Below are positions 34,324-42,649 of a DNA stretch of 64,000 bases, piece by piece. The notes under the pieces are model-generated. The model made no database searches. It saw only the letters and a program-made list of their open reading frames with translations, and was not told the origin of the DNA. The translations under genes and the position numbers were made by a program. Every line of letters begins with the position of its first letter. Positions within the stretch are counted from its first letter, which is position 1. This DNA comes from Thermomonospora echinospora (GTDB lineage: Bacteria; Actinomycetota; Actinomycetes; Streptosporangiales; Streptosporangiaceae): assembly GCF_900108175.1 (NCBI RefSeq), contig NZ_FNVO01000017.1:96514-160513 (forward strand). Direction: 5' to 3'.

Positions 34324-35724
34324 ATGAGCCTCACCGACACCGGGACCAGGATCCGGGTGCCGCACTTCGTGCGGGGACGCCTGGTCTGGGGCGAGGACAC
34401 CGAGTACCACTCGCGCGACTTCGGCGTCCCGTTCGTCACCCCCAGGCTGCGCCTGGACGAGCTGTTCGAGCCGCGGACCGTGCCGGGGCCGGCCTTCGAC
34501 GTGCCGGTCTCCGAGATCATCGATCTGCTGGTCGAGACCGGACGGCACCTCGCGCTCGACAGCAACCCCTACCTGCAGGAGTCGCTGGAGATGACGGCGC
34601 GGGTCAGCCCGCTGCCGCGGCGCGTCATCGAGAACACCTACCACCGGCCGGGACAGTTCCTGACCAGGCGGGCTCTGGAGTACCGGCTGGAGCGCACGTT
34701 CGGCGGCCTCGACGTCCTCGACGGCTGGGTCGAGCACACCGACCCGGACGGCAACGTCAGCCGCGTGCGTGCCTTCCCGCCCCGCCTGGTGCACATGCTC
34801 GCCGGCAACTCCCCCAGCGGGGCGATGATGTCGATCGCGGACGCGGCGCTGGTCAAGGCGGTCAACGTGTTCAAGATGCCGTCCGCCGACCCGTTCACCA
34901 CGGTCGCCGTGCTGCGCACCATGGCCGACATCGCACCCGACCACCCGGTGCTGCGGTCGATGTCGGCGGTGTACTGGCGGGGCGGGGACGCCCAGGTCGA
35001 AGGGGTGCTGTACCGCTCGCAGTACTTCGACAAGCTGGTGGCCTGGGGCGGCGGCGCCGCCATCGAGAGCGCCGCCAAGTACGTCGCGCCGGGCTTCCAG
35101 CTCATCTCGTTTGACCCCAAGGTCTCGATGGCGGTCATCGGCCGGGAGGCCTTCGCGTCCGAGGAGACCCTGCGGGAGGTGGCGGAGCTGGCGGCCACCG
35201 ACGCGACCATCTACAACCAGGACGCCTGCGTGGCGCCCCGCATCATCTTCGTCGAGGGCGGCATCGAGCGGGCCGACCGGTTCTGCGCGCTGCTGTGCGA
35301 GCGGCTGGGCATGGACCGCCAGTTCGCCTCCGCGGTCGGGCCCAAGCCTCCCGGTGACGTCCGCGAGGCGGTGGAGGGCATGCGCTTCCTGGAGCCGGAC
35401 TACCGGATCTGGGGCGGCTACGACGGCCGCGGCCTCGTGGTGCGCTCGCCGGAGCCGGTCGACTTCCATCCCACCAACAAGACGGTCAACGTCGTGCCGG
35501 TCGACGCGATGCTCGACGCCGCCGCGCACGCGACAGTGGCGACGCAGACCGTGGGCGTCTACCCGGCGCACCGCAAGGCCGAGCTTCGGGACCGCCTCGC
35601 CACGGCCGGTGTGCAGCGCGTGGTCAAGCTCGGCAGCGCCCTCAAGGGCAGCATCGGCGTCCCGCACGACGCCATGTACCCGCTGCACCGGATGGTCCAC
35701 TGGGTGGTCGACGACGATGCCTGA
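34324..35724 (+). CDS. LuxC-like acyl reductase
   Basis: A 466-residue protein of the LuxC/aldehyde dehydrogenase superfamily from ATG 34324. LuxC reduces an acyl group received from LuxE to the aldehyde with NADPH. It has the LuxC hallmark LAGNSPSGAMMSI near residue 160, the nucleotide-binding AVYWRGGDAQVE near 215 and the active-site Cys302 in NQDACVAPR, matching the ALDH nucleophile. With the LuxE-like neighbour it should reduce a free carboxylic acid to an aldehyde. The aldo-keto reductase that follows could take the aldehyde to the alcohol. Confidence 0.85.
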   Translation: MSLTDTGTRIRVPHFVRGRLVWGEDTEYHSRDFGVPFVTPRLRLDELFEPRTVPGPAFDVPVSEIIDLLVETGRHLALDSNPYLQESLEMTARVSPLPRRVIENTYHRPGQFLTRRALEYRLERTFGGLDVLDGWVEHTDPDGNVSRVRAFPPRLVHMLAGNSPSGAMMSIADAALVKAVNVFKMPSADPFTTVAVLRTMADIAPDHPVLRSMSAVYWRGGDAQVEGVLYRSQYFDKLVAWGGGAAIESAAKYVAPGFQLISFDPKVSMAVIGREAFASEETLREVAELAATDATIYNQDACVAPRIIFVEGGIERADRFCALLCERLGMDRQFASAVGPKPPGDVREAVEGMRFLEPDYRIWGGYDGRGLVVRSPEPVDFHPTNKTVNVVPVDAMLDAAAHATVATQTVGVYPAHRKAELRDRLATAGVQRVVKLGSALKGSIGVPHDAMYPLHRMVHWVVDDDA

Positions 35725-35759
35725 CATCACGACGAGAGGGAGATGAGCAGGAGATGAGC

Positions 35760-36749
35760 ATGCGTCGAAGACTGCTCGGACGGTCCGGCATGCGCGTCAG
35801 TGAGCTGTGCCTCGGCACCATGACGTTCGGCACCGGCGGCCGTGGAGGGGGCGCCGACGAGACCGCCTGCCGGGAGATCTACGCCGCATACCGCGAGGCC
35901 GGCGGGAACTTCGTCGACACCGCCGACATCTACACCGCAGGCCAGAGCGAGTCGATCGTCGGGCGGCTGGTCGCGGGCGAACGCGACTCCATCGTGCTCG
36001 CCACCAAGTTCACGCTGCCCACCGACGCCGGCGACGCCAACTCCGGCGGCGGCCACCGCAAGAGCCTGCGCCGCAGCGTCGAGACGAGCCTGCGCCGGCT
36101 GGGCACCGACTACGTGGACCTGCTGTGGGTGCATGCCTGGGACCAGTGCACACCGGGCGAGGAGACCCTGCGCGCGCTCGATGACCTCGTACGCTCCGGC
36201 AAGGTCCTGGCCATCGGCGTGAGCAACACCCCCGCCTGGGTCGTCGCCCGTTCCCAGGCCATCGCCGAACTGCGCGGCTGGAGCGCCTTCTGCGCGCTGC
36301 AGATCGAGTACTCGCTGGTCTCACGGTCGGTGGAACGCGAGTTCCTGCCCATGGCGCAGGCGCTCGGGCTCACGGTGACCGCCTGGAGCCCGCTCGCGCG
36401 CGGCCTGCTGGCCGGGAAGACACCCCCGGCCCGGGACACGCCGCTGGCCCCCTCCCGCGAACGGGTGGCGAACGCCGTCGCGGAGACCGCGAAGGTCGCC
36501 GCGGAGCTCGGGACCACCTCCCCGAGCGTCGCCCTGGCGTGGCTGCTGGGGCGCGGCGTCATCCCGGTGCTCGGCGCCAGCAGGCAGGCGCAGATCCGCG
36601 ACAACCTCGGCGCGGCCGGCCTCCGGCTCGACGACGCGCAGACGGAACGGCTGGACGCCGCCACGCGCATCGGCCTGGGCTACCCGTACACGCTGCTGAA
36701 CGAGCGCTTCCCGATGCTGTCGGCCGCCGCGTACGCGCCGGGGCGATGA
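35760..36749 (+). CDS. Aldo-keto reductase
   Basis: A 329-residue TIM-barrel AKR. ATG 35760 is preferred over ATG 35754 because AGGAG is six bases before it. The tetrad is visible as Asp and Tyr in FVDTADIY, Lys in LATKF and His in LLWVHAWD. The C-terminal AKR NADPH site appears in VIPVLGASRQAQIRDN. It follows the LuxC-like gene by about 35 bases and is the third gene of the cassette. It likely reduces the aldehyde formed by LuxC, but could also act on a ketone. Confidence 0.88.
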   Translation: MRRRLLGRSGMRVSELCLGTMTFGTGGRGGGADETACREIYAAYREAGGNFVDTADIYTAGQSESIVGRLVAGERDSIVLATKFTLPTDAGDANSGGGHRKSLRRSVETSLRRLGTDYVDLLWVHAWDQCTPGEETLRALDDLVRSGKVLAIGVSNTPAWVVARSQAIAELRGWSAFCALQIEYSLVSRSVEREFLPMAQALGLTVTAWSPLARGLLAGKTPPARDTPLAPSRERVANAVAETAKVAAELGTTSPSVALAWLLGRGVIPVLGASRQAQIRDNLGAAGLRLDDAQTERLDAATRIGLGYPYTLLNERFPMLSAAAYAPGR

Positions 36750-36799
36750 CGCCTGCGTCCCGGTATCCGGGCTCGGAGATCGCGGCCTGACGTCCGTAA

Positions 36800-36832
36800 G
36801 CCCCCGCCACCGACCGGGCCGGTGGCGGGGGC
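36800..36832. terminator. Bidirectional stem-loop terminator
   Basis: GCCCCCGCCACCG (36800-36812) and CGGTGGCGGGGGC (36820-36832) form a perfect 13-bp stem with a seven-base loop between the convergent aldo-keto reductase and phosphotransferase genes. Confidence 0.8.
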
Positions 36833-36850
36833 CTGCGGAGACCGTGCCGG

Positions 36851-37909
36851 TCAGGCGCGGGTGATCTCCTGCTCGGCCTTGGCCCACAGCCACTGCGCGT
36901 AGGTGTGCAGGCCCTCGCCCATCCTGCGGTCCATCTTCCCGTTGAGGGCACGGACGTAGCTGCCCTCCAGCAGGGCGGCCAGGCGGAAGCACGCCAGGAC
37001 TTGGAACCACCGGAAGTCGGAGACGTCCCGGCCGGTCAGCTCGGCGTAGTGGGCGACGAGCTCGGCACGGCCGGGCATGTCCTCCCACGGCTGCAGTTGC
37101 GGGGCGCTGCCGGGCGGATCCCCCTCCTCCCGCCATGCGGTCAGGATCCAGGCAAGATCGAGCAGAGGGTCGCCGAGGGAGGCCATCTCCCAGTCCACGA
37201 TCGCGGCGAGCCGGGGCTCGTCATGGGCGAACATCACGTTGGCGAACTGCAGGTCGCCGTGGACGATGCCGAGGCGTCCGGACGCCGGCCGGTTGGCCTG
37301 CAGCCACTCGGCGACGCGGCCGACGGACGGGGACTCGTTGTCGCGGTACTCGGGCACCTCGCGGTACCCCTCCAGCATCCGCAGGTAGCGGGGCGTCTGC
37401 CGGTCCAGCCATCCCTCGGTCTTGCTGAGGTCGCCCAGCCCGATCTTCTCCGGGTCGACCGCTGCCAGGGTGGCGGCTCCGGCGACCAGCTCGAACGCGA
37501 GCCGGCGGCGCCACTGCGGGTCGGTGGCGTAGGCGCCGGGCAGCCTCCCGCGCGGCATGAACCCGTCGATCTTCTCCAGGATGGAGAACGGCGCGCCGAT
37601 CACCGCGTCGTCCAGGCAGCTCGCGTACAGCCGCGGGTGCGGGACGGACGTGCCGGCCAGCGCGGTCAGGACGCGGCTCTCGCGGGCGAACGGAGCGGCG
37701 GCGCCGTCGCCTGCGGCGTGCCGGCCCGGACGGCGCAGGACCAGTTCGGTGCCGTCGGCCCGGCGCACCGAGAACAGCAGGTTCTGCGCGCCGCCGGTGA
37801 TCGGGGAGATCGACTCGAAGGGGCCCTCGCCCGGCAGGTCGGCGACCTGCGGCCAGGCGTTGAGGCGTCCCAGGTCGACGAGCTCCTCGGCGGGCCTGCG
37901 GCCGCTCAT
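36851..37909 (-). CDS. APH-family kinase, LvaA/ACAD10-11 kinase-like
   Basis: A 352-residue aminoglycoside-phosphotransferase-fold kinase from ATG 37909, ATGA-overlapped with the acyl-CoA dehydrogenase gene. It has the GGAQNLLFSVRRADGTELVLRRP nucleotide loop near residue 40, catalytic HGDLQFANVMF near 215 and metal-binding IVDWEMASLGDPLLDLAW near 238. It probably phosphorylates the 4-hydroxyl of a hydroxyacyl-CoA: in human ACAD10/11 the same kinase domain is fused to the dehydrogenase, and in Pseudomonas LvaA acts with the dehydrogenase LvaC on 4-hydroxyacyl-CoA. Aminoglycoside resistance is unlikely in this setting. Confidence 0.85.
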   Translation of the reverse strand: MSGRRPAEELVDLGRLNAWPQVADLPGEGPFESISPITGGAQNLLFSVRRADGTELVLRRPGRHAAGDGAAAPFARESRVLTALAGTSVPHPRLYASCLDDAVIGAPFSILEKIDGFMPRGRLPGAYATDPQWRRRLAFELVAGAATLAAVDPEKIGLGDLSKTEGWLDRQTPRYLRMLEGYREVPEYRDNESPSVGRVAEWLQANRPASGRLGIVHGDLQFANVMFAHDEPRLAAIVDWEMASLGDPLLDLAWILTAWREEGDPPGSAPQLQPWEDMPGRAELVAHYAELTGRDVSDFRWFQVLACFRLAALLEGSYVRALNGKMDRRMGEGLHTYAQWLWAKAEQEITRA

Positions 37910-39231
37910 CGGGCCTCCTCCAGCCTCTTCAGCCGCCCGGCGAACTTCTCACGGGCGGCCGCCTGGCGGGTGGGGATGTGCTCGGAGCCGAACAGCCGGT
38001 CCTCGGCGGGCACCGCATCCTGGAGCAGCAGCCGGGCGACGACGTCCTTGTGGGCCTCGGTCGGGCCGTCCGCGACACCGAGTACCGGGCCGCTCTGCCA
38101 CATGCGGATCAGCGGCAGCTCGTTGGACACGCCAAGGGAGCCGTGCAGGTGCATGGCCCGGTAGACGACGTCGACGAGCGTCTTGGGGGTGGCCGCCTTG
38201 ACCGCCGAGATGTGCAGGCGGGCCAGCCTGGCGTGGGCCGGGTCGCCGGTCTCGCGGGACCGGTCGACCTGCCAGGCGGCGTGCAGGACCTGCAGGCGGA
38301 ACTGCTCGATCTGGATCCAGGTGTCGGCCAGGGACTGGCGGACGGCCTGCTGCTTGGACAGCGGGCCGCCCCGGGTGCTGCGGCTGGCGATGCGTTCGGT
38401 CATCATCTCCATCGCGCGGCGGCACTGGCCGACCGAGCGCATCGCGTGGTGCAGGCGCCCGCCGCCCAGCCGGGTCTGGGCGATGGCGAAACCCGTGCCC
38501 GGCTCGCCGAGCAGGTTCTCGGCCGGCACCCGGCAGTCGGTGAACCGCAGGTAGGCGTGGGCGCCCTCACCGATGGGCTCCTCGCCCAGGCCGGTGCCGC
38601 GCACCTGCGCCATGCCCGGGGTGCCCTTGGGGATGATGAACATCGACGATCCCTGGTGCACCGGCACGTCGGGATCGGTGATGATCATGGCGATGACGAA
38701 GGCGGCGTGCGGGTAGTTGGAGGCGAACCACTTCTCGCCGTTGATCACCCACTCGTCCCCGTCGCGGACCGCCCGGCAGGTGAAGCCGCCCGGATCCGCG
38801 CCGCCCTGCGGCTCGGTCATCGCGAACGTCGACACGATGCGGCCGTCCAGCAGCGGCTCCAGGAACCGGCGGCGCTGCTCCTCGTTGCCGTAGTGCGCCA
38901 GGATCTCGGCGTTGCCCGAGTCGGGGGCCTGGGTGCCGAACACCATCGGCGCCCACTGGGACCGGCCCAGGATCTCGTTGAGCAACGCCAGCCTGACCTG
39001 GCCCATACCCATTCCGCCCAGGTGCGGCGGCAGGTGCGCCGCCCACAGCCCCTGCTCCTTGACCTGGGCCTGGAGCGGCCGGACGACCTCCCGGAAGACC
39101 TCGCCGTCCCGGTCGTAGGGCTCGGCCGTACCGGAGAACAGCACGTCGAGCGGTTCGATCTCCTCACGCACGAACCCGGCGACCCAGTCGAGTCTGGCCT
39201 GGAACTCGGGGTCGGTACTGAAATCCCACAT
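37906..39231 (-). CDS. Acyl-CoA dehydrogenase of the ACAD10/11 type
   Basis: From ATG 39231 the protein has 441 residues. Signature parts are FAMTEPQGGADPGGF near 135, NGEKWFASNYPHAAF near 160, MHLHGSLGVSNELPLIRMW near 370 and VADGPTEAHKDVVARLLL near 390, which corresponds to the ADGPDEVH motif of ACAD10/11. Paired with the kinase downstream it would convert a 4-phospho-acyl-CoA to an enoyl-CoA. Oddity: the frame stays open upstream to ATG 39420, which has a far better Shine-Dalgarno (AAAGGAG), so a 63-residue arginine-rich N-terminal extension is possible. Operator at 39459-39473 lies upstream. Confidence 0.85.
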   Translation of the reverse strand: MWDFSTDPEFQARLDWVAGFVREEIEPLDVLFSGTAEPYDRDGEVFREVVRPLQAQVKEQGLWAAHLPPHLGGMGMGQVRLALLNEILGRSQWAPMVFGTQAPDSGNAEILAHYGNEEQRRRFLEPLLDGRIVSTFAMTEPQGGADPGGFTCRAVRDGDEWVINGEKWFASNYPHAAFVIAMIITDPDVPVHQGSSMFIIPKGTPGMAQVRGTGLGEEPIGEGAHAYLRFTDCRVPAENLLGEPGTGFAIAQTRLGGGRLHHAMRSVGQCRRAMEMMTERIASRSTRGGPLSKQQAVRQSLADTWIQIEQFRLQVLHAAWQVDRSRETGDPAHARLARLHISAVKAATPKTLVDVVYRAMHLHGSLGVSNELPLIRMWQSGPVLGVADGPTEAHKDVVARLLLQDAVPAEDRLFGSEHIPTRQAAAREKFAGRLKRLEEAR

Positions 39232-39690
39232 GCAGGGGTTCCTTTCTTCCGCTGGCGGCGCGAGCCGGCTCGGGGCGCGGCCGGGAGCGATGTCCGCGCC
39301 GGCCCCCGGACGAGGCCGCCTCCGGCCGGTGCGGCCGCGTGCCCGCCGCCGGAGCATCTCGGCGGCGGTGTCGTCACGGCCGGCGCGCTCGGGGCGGGCG
39401 TCGCCGAGGACCGCCCGCATGGCTTCTCCTTTCACCGAGAACGCTCATCGAAAGATATCAGAATGACGTTCTCGAATCTAGGAAGGACGCTCTGCAACAG
39501 TCCGGCGGGCGGCCGGGCGGGCAGGCATGAGGAGCTGGTGCGGCCGTCCGGGGGGCGGCCGGGAGCGGATGCCCGTTCGGCGGGTACGGAACGCGGGACC
39601 GTCGGAGATACCGGTCAGACTCCCCCGCGCAGGAGGCTCATCCAGAGTGAACGGAGCGCGGAGCGTCCCTCGTGTACCGCGGGCTGCGGG
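39232..39690. other. Upstream region of the ACAD10/11-type gene
   Basis: 459 bases without a separate gene. Bases 39232-39420 are an in-frame open extension of the dehydrogenase gene that may or may not be translated. The remainder holds the operator at 39459-39473, a further GAGAACGC half-site near 39437, and about 200 featureless bases between the operator and the stop of the TetR gene at 39691. Confidence 0.5.
39449..39473 (-). promoter_or_regulatory. Operator upstream of the ACAD10/11-kinase pair
   Basis: Minus-strand GAGAACGTCATTCTG (39473-39459) matches the 15-bp GAGAA/TTCTC operator with one arm mismatch. The adjacent forward sequence CGAAAGAT-AT-CAGAA is repeated, with small changes, upstream of the neighbouring TetR gene (40372-40385), suggesting a second shared element. 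Confidence 0.5.
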
Positions 39691-40350
39691 TCAGCGCGGC
39701 GGGGAACCGGCCGAGGCCCTCACCCCGGCGAGCAGGAACGCGGTGAGACGCTCCAGCTCGTCCTCACCCGGCACCTGCTCCTTGAACAGGTAGTACTGCA
39801 TGGCGGCGAACACCGTGCCGGCGATGGTCCTGGCGACCTGCTCGGGCTCGTCGGCCCCCAGGCCTGCGGCCGGTGCGGCGAACAGCTCGGCGAGCGCGTC
39901 CACGAGCATGACCGACACGTGCGGGGATCCCTGCGCCATGCGCGTGGAGTTGCCCAGGACCGCGCGGGTCTTGGTCGCCAGGTCCGCGTCGGACACCTGC
40001 TTCATGATCGCCGCCACGCCGACGCGGAGCTGCTCGGCGGGGTCGCGCACGGCCGCGATCCGGTGCCGGACATAGCCGACCACGGTGCGCGCCCCCTGGT
40101 CGACGATCGCCTCCACCAGCGCGTCCTTGCCGGCGAAGTAGCGGTAGAACGAGTCGTTGGACAGGCCCGCCGCGGCCACGATGTCGGCCACCCGCGGCCC
40201 CCGCCGCCCGTCACCGGCGATCATCAGCGCCAGCCCGGCCTCCATGAGCGCACGGACGTCGGACTGCGCGGCCTCCTCCAGGGCGGCGACCCGGCGGCGC
40301 ACCGCCCGCTCGGCGGGCGTCGAGCGCTCACCGCCGTTCTCAGGAGACAT
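39691..40350 (-). CDS. TetR family regulator, candidate master regulator of the catabolic region
   Basis: A 219-residue regulator from ATG 40350. The helix-turn-helix lies about residues 35-80 (GRRGPRVADIVAAAGLSNDSFYRYFAGKDALVEAI), followed by an all-helical ligand domain. Its own upstream region holds GAGAATGACATTCGA (40401-40415), a copy of the operator found before about ten other units, so it is the best local candidate for the common repressor. It sits in the middle of the region and is not divergent from a single target. Ligand unknown; an acyl-CoA pathway intermediate would be typical. Confidence 0.85.
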   Translation of the reverse strand: MSPENGGERSTPAERAVRRRVAALEEAAQSDVRALMEAGLALMIAGDGRRGPRVADIVAAAGLSNDSFYRYFAGKDALVEAIVDQGARTVVGYVRHRIAAVRDPAEQLRVGVAAIMKQVSDADLATKTRAVLGNSTRMAQGSPHVSVMLVDALAELFAAPAAGLGADEPEQVARTIAGTVFAAMQYYLFKEQVPGEDELERLTAFLLAGVRASAGSPPR

Positions 40351-40371
40351 GCGCGCATCCTAACGCTTTAC

Positions 40372-40415
40372 CGAAAGATCAGAACAACGTACTTGTCAGC
40401 GAGAATGACATTCGA
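40372..40415. promoter_or_regulatory. Operator region upstream of the TetR gene
   Basis: Contains GAGAATGACATTCGA (40401-40415; inner arms GAAT/ATTC perfect) and, nearer the gene, the imperfect palindrome ACAACGTACTTGT (40384-40396), preceded by CGAAAGATCAGAA, which resembles the element at 39449. This suggests autoregulation. Confidence 0.5.
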
Positions 40416-40539
40416 CTGATACGGAATCACGAGCAAACCCGTCCCGAGTCTCGCCCGCCGCCCGCCACTCGCCGCTCGCTGCCGGGCGGCGGGCGGCGGG
40501 ACGCCCTCGTGCGGCGCCACGGCCCCGGGCATGGGCAAG

Positions 40540-40575
40540 GCCCTGACCGAGGAGAACGTGATCCCTGGTCAGGGC
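40540..40575 (-). terminator. Possible terminator of the mutase/CoA-transferase operon
   Basis: GCCCTGACC (40540-40548) and GGTCAGGGC (40567-40575) form a 9-bp stem around 18 bases, starting 17 bases beyond the CoA-transferase stop. The large loop makes it a modest candidate. Confidence 0.4.
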
Positions 40576-40591
40576 GTGCTGGGGCGGTCCG

Positions 40592-41644
40592 CTACGAACG
40601 CTCCGGTAGGTCGCCGTGCTCCCCCAGGCGGGGCGGCGGCCCGTAGGCGGGCTCGTATCCGGCGATGCGGATCGGGCTGCCGACCAGCCGGAAGTCCCCG
40701 GCCGTCACGACCATCTCCGGGGTGGCCTCCAGCGCCTGCGGCAGCGTCCGCACGGCCGCCGCCGGGACGCCCAGCGGGCGCAGACGAGACTCCCAGCCCA
40801 GTGCGGTGTCGGCGGCCAGGGCCTTCGTCACGGCGGCCAGCACCTCCTCGCGGCGCGCCGCGCGCTCGGCCATCGTCGGGAAGCCCTCGACGCCCGCCTC
40901 GGCCGCGAAGGACCTCCAGAAGCCGTCGTGCGTGACGAACAGCGCCAGGTACCCCTCGGCCGTCGGGAAGAGCTGGGCCGGGACGTAGTAGGAGTGTGCC
41001 CCGAAGGGCAGCCGCCGCGGCTCGGCCCCCTCGTTGAGATAGGCCGACGCCTTGTAGTTGAGCTGGGACAGCATCACGTCCCGCAGCGACACCTCCACCT
41101 GGCCGCCGCGCCCGGAGACGATCTGGGCGAGCAGGCCGAGCGCGGCGGCCATCCCGGCGGAGTTGTCGGCCGAGGAGTAGCCGGGCAGGGTCGGCGGGCC
41201 CTCGGGGTCACCGGTGAGCGCGGCGACGCCGGTGGCTGCCTGGACCACGTAGTCGAAGGCGGGCTCGTCGCCGGCCGCCAGGCCGAAGCCGGTGAGCGCG
41301 ACGCAGACGATCCGCTCGTTCCACGCGCGCAGGACGTCGTAGGTGAGCCCCAGCCGGCGGATCGCCGACGGTTTCAGGTTGACCAGCAGCGCGTGCGACT
41401 CGGCGACCAGCTCACCGAGGCGGGCCCGGCCCGCCTCGGTGGTCAGGTCCAGGCGGACACTGCGCTTGTTGCGGTTGATGCTGGCGAAGTAGGCGTCACC
41501 GACCTGCCGGGACAGGTCTCCGCTCGGCGGCTCGATCTTGGTGACCTCGGCGCCGAGGTCGGCCAGCAGCATGGTGGCGTAGGGGCCCGCCAGGATGTGG
41601 CCGACCTCCAGGATGCGGATGCCCGCCAGCGGTCCGCCGGTCAC
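40592..41644 (-). CDS. CaiB/BaiF-family CoA-transferase
   Basis: A 350-residue family III CoA-transferase from GTG 41644 (GTGA overlap with the upstream gene). It has the N-terminal GIRILEVGHILAGPYATMLLADLGAEVTKIE, and the catalytic Asp in the EPAFDYVVQAATG segment near residue 140. It moves CoA between carboxylic acids, probably activating a pathway acid or recycling CoA from a product. Last gene of mutase-B12 subunit-F420 oxidoreductase-CoA transferase. It is about 50 residues shorter than the second CaiB protein at 53142. Confidence 0.9.
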   Translation of the reverse strand: MTGGPLAGIRILEVGHILAGPYATMLLADLGAEVTKIEPPSGDLSRQVGDAYFASINRNKRSVRLDLTTEAGRARLGELVAESHALLVNLKPSAIRRLGLTYDVLRAWNERIVCVALTGFGLAAGDEPAFDYVVQAATGVAALTGDPEGPPTLPGYSSADNSAGMAAALGLLAQIVSGRGGQVEVSLRDVMLSQLNYKASAYLNEGAEPRRLPFGAHSYYVPAQLFPTAEGYLALFVTHDGFWRSFAAEAGVEGFPTMAERAARREEVLAAVTKALAADTALGWESRLRPLGVPAAAVRTLPQALEATPEMVVTAGDFRLVGSPIRIAGYEPAYGPPPRLGEHGDLPERS

Positions 41645-42597
41645 CTCAGCTCCGCGGCGATCTGGGAGATCACCTCGCGGGTCCGGCGCTTGGAGGCGAC
41701 CAGCGCGTCCCGGCCCTCGCCGATCGGCAGCAGCCGCACCGACAGGTCGGTGACGCCGGCGTCGGCGAACCGCCGCAGCCGGGCTGCGATGGCCTCCTCG
41801 TCGCCGGCCGCGCACAGGTCGCCGATGTCCCTGGCGTCGCCGTACTCCAGCAGCCGTTGGTAGTTGGGCGAGATCTCGGCCTCGCCGAGGATCCGGTTGG
41901 CACGCTCGCGGGCCGCCTCCACCTCCGACGGCCTGCACAGGCAGACCGGGACGCCCGCGACGATGCGCGGAGCGGGCCGGCCGGCCTCCTCTGCCGCCTT
42001 GGTGATGCGGGGCACGACGTGCTCGGCGACCGCGCGCTCATCGGCCATCCACAGCACGGTCCCGTCGGCGCGTTCACCGGCGAGCCGCAGCATGACCGGG
42101 CCGAGCGCGGCGAGCAGCACCGGCATCGGGGCCACCGGGCCGATGCCGAGCGGGTTGTGCACGGTGAACGTCTCGTTCTCGACGTCGACCTCCCCCGGAC
42201 CGCGCAGCGCGACGTCCAGGACGTCCAGGTAGTCGCGGGTGAACGCGGCCGGCTTCTCGTACGGCAGGCCGAGCATGTCCCGCACGATCCAGTGGTGCGA
42301 GGGTCCCAGGCCCAGCGCCAGCCGCCCGCCCGTGGCGGCCTGCGCGGACAGCGCCTGCCGCGCCAGCGCGATCGGGTGCTGCGGCTGCAGCGGGACGACC
42401 GCCGTGCCCAGCTCGATCCGCTCGGTCCGCGCGCCCATCAGCGCCACGGCCACCAGCGCGTCGAAGTCCGTGGGGATCTGCGGCACCCAGACGGTGTCCA
42501 TGCCCGCGTTCTCGGCCCACGTCACGTCCTCGATCATCCGGGCGACCTTGCGCGCGGAGTCGCCGCGCTCCGGCCCGACCATCACACCGACCCGCAC
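41641..42597 (-). CDS. LLM-class F420-dependent oxidoreductase
   Basis: A 318-residue luciferase-like TIM-barrel protein from GTG 42597 behind GGAGGGACA. Stretches WAENAGMDTVWVPQI near residue 28, IELGTAVVPLQPQHPIALARQAL near 62 and GPSHHWIVRDMLGLPYEKPA near 100 resemble the MSMEG_4879-type F420 family. It probably reduces or oxidises a pathway ketone/alcohol or enoyl-CoA with F420. Being luciferase-like does not mean light production; there is no LuxB partner. It lies 52 bases after the B12-subunit gene in the mutase operon. Confidence 0.82.
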   Translation of the reverse strand: MRVGVMVGPERGDSARKVARMIEDVTWAENAGMDTVWVPQIPTDFDALVAVALMGARTERIELGTAVVPLQPQHPIALARQALSAQAATGGRLALGLGPSHHWIVRDMLGLPYEKPAAFTRDYLDVLDVALRGPGEVDVENETFTVHNPLGIGPVAPMPVLLAALGPVMLRLAGERADGTVLWMADERAVAEHVVPRITKAAEEAGRPAPRIVAGVPVCLCRPSEVEAARERANRILGEAEISPNYQRLLEYGDARDIGDLCAAGDEEAIAARLRRFADAGVTDLSVRLLPIGEGRDALVASKRRTREVISQIAAELR

Positions 42598-42649
42598 TGT
42601 CCCTCCAGGTTCGTTGGCTTCATCTGCTTGCGTGTACCGTGCGTGCCGG

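Noticed and set aside
36851..37909. Aminoglycoside resistance phosphotransferase
   Set aside because: The fold fits, but the ATGA overlap with an ACAD10/11-type dehydrogenase and the hydrophobic N-terminal domain point to the acyl-CoA kinase group.
41641..42597. Bioluminescence luciferase subunit to match the lux-like genes
   Set aside because: The protein is an F420-type LLM oxidoreductase in a different operon 5 kb away, without a second subunit; the lux-like genes alone do not indicate light production.
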